Source of the DNA: CAZFCK01 sp964517355
GTDB taxonomy: Bacteria; Desulfobacterota; Desulfovibrionia; Desulfovibrionales; Desulfovibrionaceae
Assembly: GCA_964517355.1 (NCBI GenBank)
Contig: CAZFCK010000095.1
Span: forward strand, 1-17,573
Length of the DNA stretch: 17,573 bases
Reading direction: 5' to 3'
Under the pieces are notes generated by a model. The model was not told the DNA's origin, searched no databases, and worked only from the letters and a program-made list of their open reading frames with translations. Both the position numbers and the translations under genes were made by a program. The stretch's first letter is position 1. Each line of letters begins with the position of its first letter. Positions 1 through 6,082 of the stretch are shown piece after piece.

Positions 1-16
1 AAAATGCGCTAGAGCA
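1..16. repeat. Tail of an upstream tandem copy of the repeat
   Basis: Bases 1-16 are identical to 104-119, the end of copy A. This is what a tandem array of the same element would give, with the previous copy cut off by the window edge. The sequence left of the window is needed to confirm it. Confidence 0.6.
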
Positions 17-118
17 TCTCACACTTGAAAAGCGCTAGATGCTCTTATGCATTTCCCTGGAACAATTGGAAATTGTTTCAGGGGAGAGCCTTGTTTCAAG
101 GCGAAAATGCGCTAGAGC
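12..118. repeat. Structured intergenic repeat, copy A
   Basis: This 107-bp unit recurs at 12581-12686 with three substitutions and one single-base deletion. It folds into three successive hairpins. The first has 9-bp arms at 11-19 and 37-45. The second has 13-bp arms at 55-67 and 71-83, with one G-T pair and a 3-base loop. The third has 6-bp arms at 88-93 and 97-102 with loop TTT. The 16 bases at 1-16 recur exactly at 104-119, so the window opens at the end of a preceding unit and the units are in tandem with a period of 103. No open reading frame lies inside. It resembles REP/MITE-like non-coding elements, but I do not recognise a named family. Confidence 0.85.
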
Positions 119-131
119 AGTTAACGCCTGA

Positions 132-171
132 AATGCTCGCTCAACGGCGGGCAAAGCCCGCTGCAAGCATT
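132..171. other. Stem-loop after repeat copy A
   Basis: There is an inner 6-bp GC stem (147-152 with 156-161, loop AAA) and an outer 6-bp stem (132-137 with 166-171), giving one long hairpin with internal mismatches. On the + strand a pyrimidine-rich stretch with TTTTT follows about 15 bases later, and no clean T-tract abuts the stem on either strand. It sits downstream of the leftward TPR gene and may act as a weak terminator for it or for a gene left of the window. The role is inferred only. Confidence 0.4.
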
Positions 172-272
172 GCGGAGCCTTTCAACTTTTTCTAAGTTTA
201 CATGCTCCAGGGCGTGTTGACGTCGCAATGTGAACGCCCCCGGTGGCAGCCCTCGCTCACGGTGGAAAGACT

Positions 273-1118
273 CTAGGAATTGGACGAGGCTTGTTGCGAA
301 GGGGCGTTTTGGGGCTGCTGGGCCACGATTTTGCGCAGTTTGCTGAAAAGCTGGCGTGACAGCGTGTGCCCGGGGTTCAGCTTCAGGCCCATGGCCGCAT
401 TGCGCAGGGCCTTGCGGGCCTGGTTCTGTTTGGCTTGAGCCTGGGCCAGCATGGCGAAGATGTCGGGATCGCGGGAGCCTTCGGCATATTTGTGCAGCAG
501 GGTTTCGGCCTTGGCGTATTCACCCAGGGCGATGTACGTGCGGCCCATGTCGATGACCAGGCCGTTCGGCTCGGGATCGACCTCCAGCCCTTGCAGATAA
601 TAGCGCAGGGCCAGGCGGTGTTGCCCCGCGTTGAAGAGCATGTTTCCGATGATGTGGAACAACTTGTGTTCGTTCACATACAACTTTTCGGCTTCCTTGA
701 AGGCGTCCCGGGCTTCGTCGAATTTTCCGGCTGCGAGCGCGCGTTGACCGTGCCCCAGTTGGTTGTCCAGTTCGAGCTTGCGGGCGCGCGTCTGGTCGAT
801 GGATTCCTTGTTCGCCGCATCGCGCACGCTTTTGATGATGGACATGAGTTCGTGAAACAGGGCCTTGAAATCCCCATTCCTCAAGGCCAGGCCGTCGGAG
901 GATGCGCAGAAGCGTTTGACCTCTTGGGTGCGGTTGAGCATTTGCACCATTTCCATGGTCGCGTTTTCCACCAGTGATTTGTCGCGTCCCGCGAGCTTGG
1001 CCTTGACTGCGTCCTTGACCGCGGTGGCCAGACTGATCATGGAGCGCAGGATGTCGTGCCTGCGGAAATAGTTTCTGGCGCGGGCCAATTCTTCCATGAT
1101 GGGCTTGGTATGTTGCAT
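273..1118 (-). CDS. TPR-repeat protein with an unrecognised helical N-terminal domain
   Basis: This is a 281-residue protein with no signal peptide or membrane segment, so probably cytoplasmic. Residues ~1-110 are predicted helical and match no domain I recognise. Residues ~117-250 carry at least three tetratricopeptide repeats with the usual small and aromatic positions (around A129/F133/A136, G158/A164/Y173 and Y195/L198/Y201). The C-terminus is a Gln/Ser-rich tail. TPR domains bind proteins, and the partner is unknown. I chose the ATG at 1118 because an AGAGAG sequence precedes it and because the predicted promoter would start transcription near 1148; an in-frame GTG at 1148 would then lie at the 5' end of the transcript. 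The gene runs the same way as the membrane protein upstream of it, but a separate promoter in the 94-bp gap suggests independent transcription. Confidence 0.85.
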   Translation of the reverse strand: MQHTKPIMEELARARNYFRRHDILRSMISLATAVKDAVKAKLAGRDKSLVENATMEMVQMLNRTQEVKRFCASSDGLALRNGDFKALFHELMSIIKSVRDAANKESIDQTRARKLELDNQLGHGQRALAAGKFDEARDAFKEAEKLYVNEHKLFHIIGNMLFNAGQHRLALRYYLQGLEVDPEPNGLVIDMGRTYIALGEYAKAETLLHKYAEGSRDPDIFAMLAQAQAKQNQARKALRNAAMGLKLNPGHTLSRQLFSKLRKIVAQQPQNAPSQQASSNS

Positions 1119-1154
1119 GGGCGTACTCTCTCGGTAACAAAAAACCACTTCATT

Positions 1155-1182
1155 TTTATCCTGGCCTTTCGGAGAACGTCAA
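1155..1182 (-). promoter_or_regulatory. Candidate sigma70-type promoter of the TPR gene
   Basis: Read on the minus strand, TTGACG (1182-1177) and GATAAA (1160-1155) are separated by 16 bases. The -35 element matches five of six consensus positions and the -10 four of six. The predicted start falls near 1148, about 30 bases upstream of the chosen ATG. No activity can be shown from sequence. Confidence 0.5.
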
Positions 1183-1212
1183 GCGCTTTGGTTTTTTTCG
1201 TATCGTCATTAC

Positions 1213-2547
1213 TTATTTGCGGAATACCGAGAGGTTGTGGCGTTTAAACAAGGGGATTGCGCGTTTGCGCACGTCTTCCGGCGACCAGCAGATTTCCTGC
1301 AAGGCATGGTGATGGGGGGCGTGGCGCAGGGCCCAGCGTCCCTGTTGCGTAACCGAGTTGGCGTAATTTATGTACGGCAGGCTTTGCCAGCTGCGCAACA
1401 GCATCAGGCAGAGCAGCGCGACGGCCAAGGCCAGTGCCGTGTTTTTGCGCCAACGTTTTTCTCTGACAACGCAGAGGTACTGCAGTGCCGGAAACCAGGC
1501 CAGGATGGCGATGGTCACGTAGCGCGAGGAAGTGGCGCGCGTCAGCCCCAACTGGATGCGTCCAGCGCCGGTGACAAGGGCCGTGCCCAGGGCGTAATAT
1601 CCCAAGAAGAGGAAGAACAGGGCCGCTTGGCGTTCCCGGCGCGGCAGGCGCAAGACACGCCGGGTTTCCAGGAGCAGCAGCGCCAGGCAGGCGAGTCCGA
1701 GGATCACGCCCGGCCAGCCCGTCTGCCCCCAGAGCAGAAAGGGAGTGGCCAGGTAGATGAGCACGTAGTGCGCATAGAGCACAGGATCGGCCATGTTGCC
1801 GCGCAGGGTCTCGAAGGTTGTGGTGCTGTGCAGCCCGGTGAAATAGGCTGCGAACAAGCAGAGGCTCAGCACGCACCACAGGACCGCGAACGGCCTGAGG
1901 GGGCGGTCGCCCTTGCGCGGGAGCAGGGGCAGGCACACAAGCACCAGTGGCCAGTAGAGCAGCCCCGCGGACAGCGAGAACATGGCCCAGACGCCGCACA
2001 AGGCCGCGCCGATCATGGCGCCCCAGTCCAGGTCGCGCCGGCACAGGAATGTCAGGCCGCCGCACACGGCGAGCACGTTCATGAACCACTGCACCTGAAA
2101 GCCCCAGAACCAGTTTTCGTGCTGCCGCAAGGTTAAGATGCCCAGGGCCAGGCCGCAGCAGAGCACGAAGCGTCCCGCCCCGAGACGCAGCATCTCGAAT
2201 CTGGTACCCAGATGCAGCCAGAGAAGCGCCAGCGTGCATAATGCCATGACCATGCCGGCGGCCATTTCCCAGAGCACGTTGTAATCACTCAAGAGCCCGA
2301 GCAGGAGCATGAGCAGTTTTGGGAAAAGCAGCCTATGTTCGTTGTGCGGGGTGAAAAAATCGTTGAATGTGAGTGTTCCCTTGTAATAGTGGTCGAAAAG
2401 ATAGATAACGCTCCATTGATCGAATACGGGAACGTCTACGGCATAGCGGAAAAAGGCCCAGATAAGAACGCCGAGCCCTCCGAGGGCCGCTGTCAGGGGC
2501 GCCAGCTCCACAACGCGGCGAACAGGAATCGAAGATAAATGTTTCAT
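1213..2547 (-). CDS. Polytopic membrane protein, GT-C glycosyltransferase-like
   Basis: The 444-residue protein has roughly ten hydrophobic segments. The first is at ~16-36; others lie at ~75-87, 95-113, 127-140, 152-168, 177-208, 220-238, 258-274, 279-294, 307-328, 343-360 and 368-384. After the first segment comes a loop with FDQW (42-45) and HNEHRLLFPK (68-77). A QHENWFWG motif is at 142-149 and an SRY motif at 341-343. An acidic residue in the first loop after TM1 is typical of lipid-phosphate-sugar-dependent GT-C enzymes, so transfer of a sugar at the periplasmic face is possible. That is inference, and no acceptor is known. The start ATG has AAAAGGGA about six bases upstream. No other polysaccharide gene is adjacent; the GT4 cluster lies 9 kb away on the other strand. 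Confidence 0.8.
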   Translation of the reverse strand: MKHLSSIPVRRVVELAPLTAALGGLGVLIWAFFRYAVDVPVFDQWSVIYLFDHYYKGTLTFNDFFTPHNEHRLLFPKLLMLLLGLLSDYNVLWEMAAGMVMALCTLALLWLHLGTRFEMLRLGAGRFVLCCGLALGILTLRQHENWFWGFQVQWFMNVLAVCGGLTFLCRRDLDWGAMIGAALCGVWAMFSLSAGLLYWPLVLVCLPLLPRKGDRPLRPFAVLWCVLSLCLFAAYFTGLHSTTTFETLRGNMADPVLYAHYVLIYLATPFLLWGQTGWPGVILGLACLALLLLETRRVLRLPRRERQAALFFLFLGYYALGTALVTGAGRIQLGLTRATSSRYVTIAILAWFPALQYLCVVREKRWRKNTALALAVALLCLMLLRSWQSLPYINYANSVTQQGRWALRHAPHHHALQEICWSPEDVRKRAIPLFKRHNLSVFRK

Positions 2548-2584
2548 GGCTGTCCCTTTTGTTTGTCGCTACGGCAGGCCGCGA

Positions 2585-2604
2585 GATGCCGTTATTGTGG
2601 CATC
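2585..2604. other. Small hairpin in the leader of the membrane-protein gene
   Basis: GATGCC (2585-2590) and GGCATC (2599-2604) form a perfect 6-bp stem with an 8-base AT-rich loop. It lies between the candidate promoter at 2616-2643 and the start codon at 2547, so it would be in the 5' untranslated RNA of the leftward gene. The function is unknown. Confidence 0.35.
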
Positions 2605-2615
2605 AGAGAAAAAGC

Positions 2616-2643
2616 GGCATATCTGGTTCCGCCGGTGCGTCAA
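2616..2643 (-). promoter_or_regulatory. Candidate promoter of the membrane-protein gene
   Basis: On the minus strand, TTGACG (2643-2638) is followed after 16 bases by TATGCC (2621-2616). The -35 is strong and the -10 weak (three of six). It shares the TTGACG hexamer and the 16-base spacer with the TPR-gene promoter candidate. The predicted start leaves a leader of about 60 bases containing a hairpin. Confidence 0.35.
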
Positions 2644-3169
2644 GAGCCGCACTTTTCGTTTGCTGGACATAGAACGCTTGTAACTGTATGTAAATAGGTA
2701 AGGAGGGCAGGGTCAAATCCCCCCCTTTTTATAATCCGGTCCACTGCCGCTTCCCGGCCGACTCTTGGCGAACTGGTGCGTGACCATGGTCGTGATGGCG
2801 GCGTTGGGCGGCGTCAGTGTTGTTATTTCGCATTATTATATAGTAATAGACAACGCAATGAGCCTCGGAAAGGTGTCCTGACGATGCGTGAGCAGGCCTG
2901 AAGTGCGGAATGCGTACCTCTGCGCAGAGTTGCATGTACGGCCACGCCGTGGGCGGCGCCATGCGGCGCATGCCGAGAAAGCGGAATATTGGCGGCACGC
3001 CGCTCCGAGTCATATGAATTGAGAATGCGATTATCAATGTGCTCGCGTCGCCCTCCCTGTGGCGTATGGCCGCCTCCGGCAGCTTGTTGCGTGTGCGGGT
3101 ATGCAATCCCAGGGGCGACACCAAGGAGCGCGGCGCTCTGGCAATCACTTTGAGAAAGGAGTTTCAGCA

Positions 3170-3640
3170 ATGGCCAACCCCAGCGGCGTGGAGATCGCCA
3201 AACCGTTCATTAAAGCCACCATCAATGTGCTCAGTACCATGGCCATGATCGAGCCCAAGCCGGGCAAGCCGTTTGTGAAACGGGACAATACGGCCATTGG
3301 CGATGTTTCGGCCGTCATAGGCATCACGGGCGACAAGAACGGAAGCATTTCCGTGTCGTTCACGAAAAAATGCGCAATCGCCCTGGTCAAATCCATGCTT
3401 GGCGACGATGTGCAGGATATCGTGCAGGATGTTAAGGATGCCGTGGGCGAGATCACCAACATGATATCGGGGCAGGCTCGTGCGGGGCTTTCCGAAATGG
3501 GCATGCACTTTGCGGGGTCCACCCCTTCCGTGATCATGGGGGATAACCACAGCATCACCCACGTGACCAAAGAACCTGTCGTGGCCATACCTTTTTCCAC
3601 GGATCACGGCGATTTTTTCGTTGAATTCGCGTTTGAGTAG
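3170..3640 (+). CDS. cheX: CheX-family chemotaxis phosphatase (CheY-P phosphatase)
   Basis: This 156-residue protein has the length and pattern of a single-domain CheX. The CheC/CheX/FliY phosphatase signature is visible as D90-xxx-E94-xx-N97, in the segment GEITNMISGQAR, with a proline at 119 near the expected spacing. In this family the Glu and Asn insert into the active site of phosphorylated CheY and speed hydrolysis of the acyl phosphate; CheX acts as a dimer in the cytoplasm. I chose the start at 3170 because AAAGGAG lies eight bases upstream; the longer upstream reading frame lacks CheX homology. The gene is 41 bases ahead of the HEAT-receiver gene and shares its orientation with that gene and cheY, so the likely substrates are the two receivers made next to it. 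Family assignment is confident; the substrate is inferred from context. Confidence 0.88.
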   Translation: MANPSGVEIAKPFIKATINVLSTMAMIEPKPGKPFVKRDNTAIGDVSAVIGITGDKNGSISVSFTKKCAIALVKSMLGDDVQDIVQDVKDAVGEITNMISGQARAGLSEMGMHFAGSTPSVIMGDNHSITHVTKEPVVAIPFSTDHGDFFVEFAFE

Positions 3641-3681
3641 GTCCGGCGGGTGGACCAGGCATTTTCGAAATCGGAGCGAGT

Positions 3682-5301
3682 ATGAGCATATTGGAAGGTT
3701 TCCGCGATCAATCCTTTATCGAACAATTTTCTTCGCTCACGGAAATTGAATGCGCGGCCGATCCGACAACCATTGCCCCTCTGCAGGATTTGTTCCTCAA
3801 TCCCGTTGGCGACGCGGCCGTGGACACCATGGTCCGCAAGGTGTTGCGCTCTCTCCTGTTGCAGAACGACGCGGTGTTGCTGCAATGCGTTGCCGACGAC
3901 GACAAGCGGCTGGCGTTGTATTGCGTGGGGCTGGCCGGAGAGGCGGAACTCAGGCAGGCCGTGCCCCTGCTTCTCGTGCGGGCCGAGGATTGGGCCGATG
4001 ACGCCGATTCCCTGCATCAGGTGCTGTTCGCCCTCGCGCGCATCGGCGATGCGGCCGCACTGGAGCTTTTCCGCGAACACCTGACCCATGAGGACGATTA
4101 TGTGGCCGCATTGTGCATCGAACAGCTCGGAGCGCTTCAGGACACGGCCTCCCTGCCCGATCTCGAGGCGCTGGTGGAAGCCAATGAGTCTCCGGAACGC
4201 TACGCGCAATGCGACGTGACCACCTGGAAGGCCATCGAGGCCATGGCCGCCATCGGTTCGGACGGCGCGCTGGGATTTCTGGCCTCCAAGCTGCATCATG
4301 AGAATCCCACCGCCAGGCGCATCATTGCGCATTGCCTCGTGGATCTGGGCGAAAGGCCGGTGCCCTTTGTGGCCGATGCGCTGCGCAGGGCGCGCAGCAC
4401 GGACGACAAGATCCTTGCGGCCAACGTCCTGGGCTTTACCGGCGGGAAACAGGCCGCCGACGCGCTGGTCAACGCCCTGGACGACGGCGTCTTGCGGGAG
4501 CCCAACGAGCTGTTCGCCGCCTACGAGGCCTTGGGGCGCATTCCGGTGGTGAAGAGTCTCGTGGTCCTCAAGGACGTGCTCTGGAACGAACAGTCCGCGT
4601 TTCTTCTCATGGCGGTGGCCAAAGGGTTGGACAACCATTGCCTCGCCGGCATGGGCAAGGCTTTGGCCAGGGACGCCGTGGAGCAATTCAAAGACAATGA
4701 CGTTTCCGAACGTGTGCTGGACGCGGTGATCGGCGCGCAGGCCACGGCGTTTTTCTGCGCCCTGCATGCGGAATCCGAGTTGCGGGAACAGGTGTCGCAC
4801 GCCGCCATGGCGAGTGCGGACCCCGAGACGCTTGAGATTTTTGCCCAGGCCCTTGAGCAGGCCGGAGAGCCTTCCGCGGCGAAGGCCTTGAAGCGGGCCT
4901 GTGAAGGACGGGAAACAAGCGCCGACGCGCCGAGGCTGTTCGCCGTGGACGATTCCGAGGCGATGCGCACGTTCTACGCCCAGGTCGGGGCGGAACTCGG
5001 CTACAGGGTCAAAAGCGCCCAGCATGGCCAGGAAGCCCTGGATATGCTGGAACAAGAGGGGCGCTGCGACATAATGATCGTGGATATGAACATGCCGGTC
5101 ATGGACGGCATCGAACTGACCACCAGGCTGCGCGCCATGCCGGACTGGCGGCACCTGCCGGTGCTCATGGCCACGACCGAATCGGCCAAGTCGCAAGCGC
5201 AATTGGCGAAACAGGCCGGCGTGAACGGCTTTATCGTGAAGCCCTTCACCAAGGAAGTGTTGAAAAACAAGTTGATGAAAGTACGCGGTGCTTGCGCGTA
5301 A
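3682..5301 (+). CDS. HEAT-repeat protein with C-terminal receiver domain
   Basis: The 539-residue protein has two parts. Residues ~40-400 are an all-helical array of HEAT-like repeats of the PBS-lyase type, a protein-binding scaffold. Residues ~418-539 are a CheY-like receiver with an acidic pair D423/D424, phosphorylation site D468 (in IVDMNMP), T498 and K520 (VKPF), all intact. It is soluble, with no signal peptide. The receiver is the last domain and no DNA-binding or enzymatic output is present, so phosphorylation probably controls the binding partner of the HEAT scaffold. GGAG precedes the ATG by five bases. The gene lies between cheX and cheY, with no histidine kinase adjacent. The HEAT-receiver order is unusual. 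Domain calls are firm; the role is inferred. Confidence 0.9.
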   Translation: MSILEGFRDQSFIEQFSSLTEIECAADPTTIAPLQDLFLNPVGDAAVDTMVRKVLRSLLLQNDAVLLQCVADDDKRLALYCVGLAGEAELRQAVPLLLVRAEDWADDADSLHQVLFALARIGDAAALELFREHLTHEDDYVAALCIEQLGALQDTASLPDLEALVEANESPERYAQCDVTTWKAIEAMAAIGSDGALGFLASKLHHENPTARRIIAHCLVDLGERPVPFVADALRRARSTDDKILAANVLGFTGGKQAADALVNALDDGVLREPNELFAAYEALGRIPVVKSLVVLKDVLWNEQSAFLLMAVAKGLDNHCLAGMGKALARDAVEQFKDNDVSERVLDAVIGAQATAFFCALHAESELREQVSHAAMASADPETLEIFAQALEQAGEPSAAKALKRACEGRETSADAPRLFAVDDSEAMRTFYAQVGAELGYRVKSAQHGQEALDMLEQEGRCDIMIVDMNMPVMDGIELTTRLRAMPDWRHLPVLMATTESAKSQAQLAKQAGVNGFIVKPFTKEVLKNKLMKVRGACA

Positions 5302-5387
5302 GCCCAGGGGGGCGGTCGGCGGCGGCGCGCTTTTATTTCATCATCCCAATAGTCAGGCAGACGTTTGTAAAGAGGGAAGGAGACAGA

Positions 5388-5768
5388 ATGGGCTACGACA
5401 CTAATATGCGGCTTCTGGTGGTTGACGATTTTTCCACGATGCGCCGGATCATCAAAAACATCCTGCGACAGTTGGGCTTTTCAAACATCGAGGAAGCCGA
5501 CGACGGCACAACGGCGTGGGAGGCCATCAACAAGGGTGGCATCGACTTTGTGATATCCGACTGGAATATGCCGCAGATGACGGGCATTGAACTCCTGCGT
5601 AAAGTGCGGGCCAGCGAGGAATTCGCGGATTTGCCTTTCCTCATGGTTACGGCCGAGGCGCAGCAGGAAAACGTTATCGAGGCGGTGCAGGCCAAGGTTT
5701 CCAATTACATTGTCAAACCGTTTACGGCTGAGACGTTGAAACAGAAAATCGAGAAAATTTTCGATTGA
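5388..5768 (+). CDS. cheY: Chemotaxis response regulator CheY
   Basis: This stand-alone receiver of 126 residues is very similar to enterobacterial CheY, including VVDDFSTMRRI near the N-terminus, SDWNMP around the phosphorylated aspartate, and MVTAEA. Key residues are D13/D14 (metal), D58 (phosphoryl acceptor), T88, Y107 and K110. Phosphorylated CheY normally binds the flagellar switch protein FliM and changes motor rotation. AAGGAG is five bases before the ATG at 5388; an earlier in-frame start would overlap the upstream gene and adds residues unlike CheY. The 86-bp gap to the HEAT-receiver gene shows no clear terminator, so co-transcription with cheX is likely. CheA and CheW are not in the window. 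Whether this is the main flagellar CheY cannot be judged from one locus. Confidence 0.93.
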   Translation: MGYDTNMRLLVVDDFSTMRRIIKNILRQLGFSNIEEADDGTTAWEAINKGGIDFVISDWNMPQMTGIELLRKVRASEEFADLPFLMVTAEAQQENVIEAVQAKVSNYIVKPFTAETLKQKIEKIFD

Positions 5769-5908
5769 CGGGCTGCCCGCGCATGGCGCGTGAAAGTCCT
5801 TTCCGGCGTTAGGCCGCCCGGCATGGGCGCGGTACGCCTGCGTGGGACTGTTCCCGTTGCCTGCGGCGCCTTCCGTGTCCGGCTTTGACTGCGTGCTCTG
5901 ATTATCAC

Positions 5909-5944
5909 GATAGCGCCTGCCCTTTTTTTTCGGCAGGCGCTATC
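5909..5944. terminator. 13-bp perfect inverted repeat with a T8 loop, possible bidirectional terminator
   Basis: Arms at 5909-5921 and 5932-5944 are perfectly complementary, and the 10-base loop contains eight T. The position between convergent genes suits a shared terminator. However, neither strand has a T-tract after the stem; the T-run is in the loop, which is not the classical arrangement. The terminator role is therefore tentative. Confidence 0.4.
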
Positions 5945-5974
5945 TGCGTGTTGTTATCCGTCTGGCGCCCCTCT

Positions 5975-5983
5975 ATTATACCA
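5975..5983 (-). promoter_or_regulatory. Possible extended -10 promoter, leftward
   Basis: On the minus strand the sequence reads TGG-TATAAT, a perfect -10 hexamer with the TGn extension. No -35 is seen at the usual distance. Transcription would start near 5968 and run through the palindrome at 5909-5944 toward the antisense strand of cheY. A chance occurrence cannot be excluded. Confidence 0.25.
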
Positions 5984-6082
5984 AGCTGCAAGCCGGTTTT
6001 CCGGCGTCCATGGACCTCCCCCGGCCACGGTGCTGGCGCTGAACCCACTGACTTCATTATCTTTTATGGTCCGAAAGCCGTA

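Larger units (their letters stand above)
2548..3169. other. Non-coding intergenic region between divergent genes
   Basis: These 622 bases separate the leftward membrane protein from the rightward cheX operon, and I support no gene in them. They hold the leftward promoter candidate above and an AT-rich patch near 2820-2850. A C7 run followed by TTTTT is at 2719-2730. It can pair imperfectly with the G-rich stretch at 2705-2712, which is terminator-like, but no rightward gene ends there. A 10-bp palindrome is at 2782-2791. A weak rightward promoter candidate (TTGGCG at 2989-2994, CATATG at 3011-3016, 16-base spacer) lies upstream of cheX. A hairpin at 3126-3138 (GAGCG/CGCTC) sits just before the cheX ribosome-binding site. 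The length and composition would allow an undetected small RNA. Confidence 0.5.
5769..6082. other. Convergent intergenic region with palindromes
   Basis: cheY and the EAL gene converge on these 314 bases. I see no coding sequence. The region holds a small hairpin at 5815-5829 (CGCCC/GGGCG), the 13-bp palindrome at 5909-5944, a GCCGG/CCGGC hairpin with loop TTTT at 5992-6005, and an extended -10-like site on the minus strand at 5975-5980. No standard stem followed by a T-tract was found, so where either gene terminates is unclear. Confidence 0.5.

Noticed and set aside
1119..1148. GTG start ten codons upstream for the TPR protein
   Set aside because: The predicted transcription start is at about the same base, leaving no leader or ribosome-binding site, whereas the ATG at 1118 has one.
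1237..2136. 299-codon frame on the + strand opposite the membrane protein
   Set aside because: The product is Gln/Ala/Gly/His-rich low complexity with no motif, while the opposite strand encodes a well-patterned membrane protein with a good ribosome-binding site.
2705..2730. Terminator-like G-rich/C7T5 sequence
   Set aside because: No rightward gene ends nearby and the stem has internal mismatches; it is kept only as a comment on the intergenic region.
2767..2779. Sigma54-like TGG...TGC pattern
   Set aside because: The spacing between GG and GC is nine bases instead of ten and no gene start is close.
2934..3017. 27-codon open frame upstream of cheX
   Set aside because: It has no convincing ribosome-binding site, an Arg/Gly-rich composition typical of chance frames, and no recognisable peptide.
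3604..5202. Long open frame of 532 codons on the minus strand, antisense to the HEAT-receiver gene
   Set aside because: The + strand frame encodes clear HEAT and receiver motifs. The antisense product is rich in His, Gly, Arg and Gln without domains, as expected for a shadow in GC-rich DNA.
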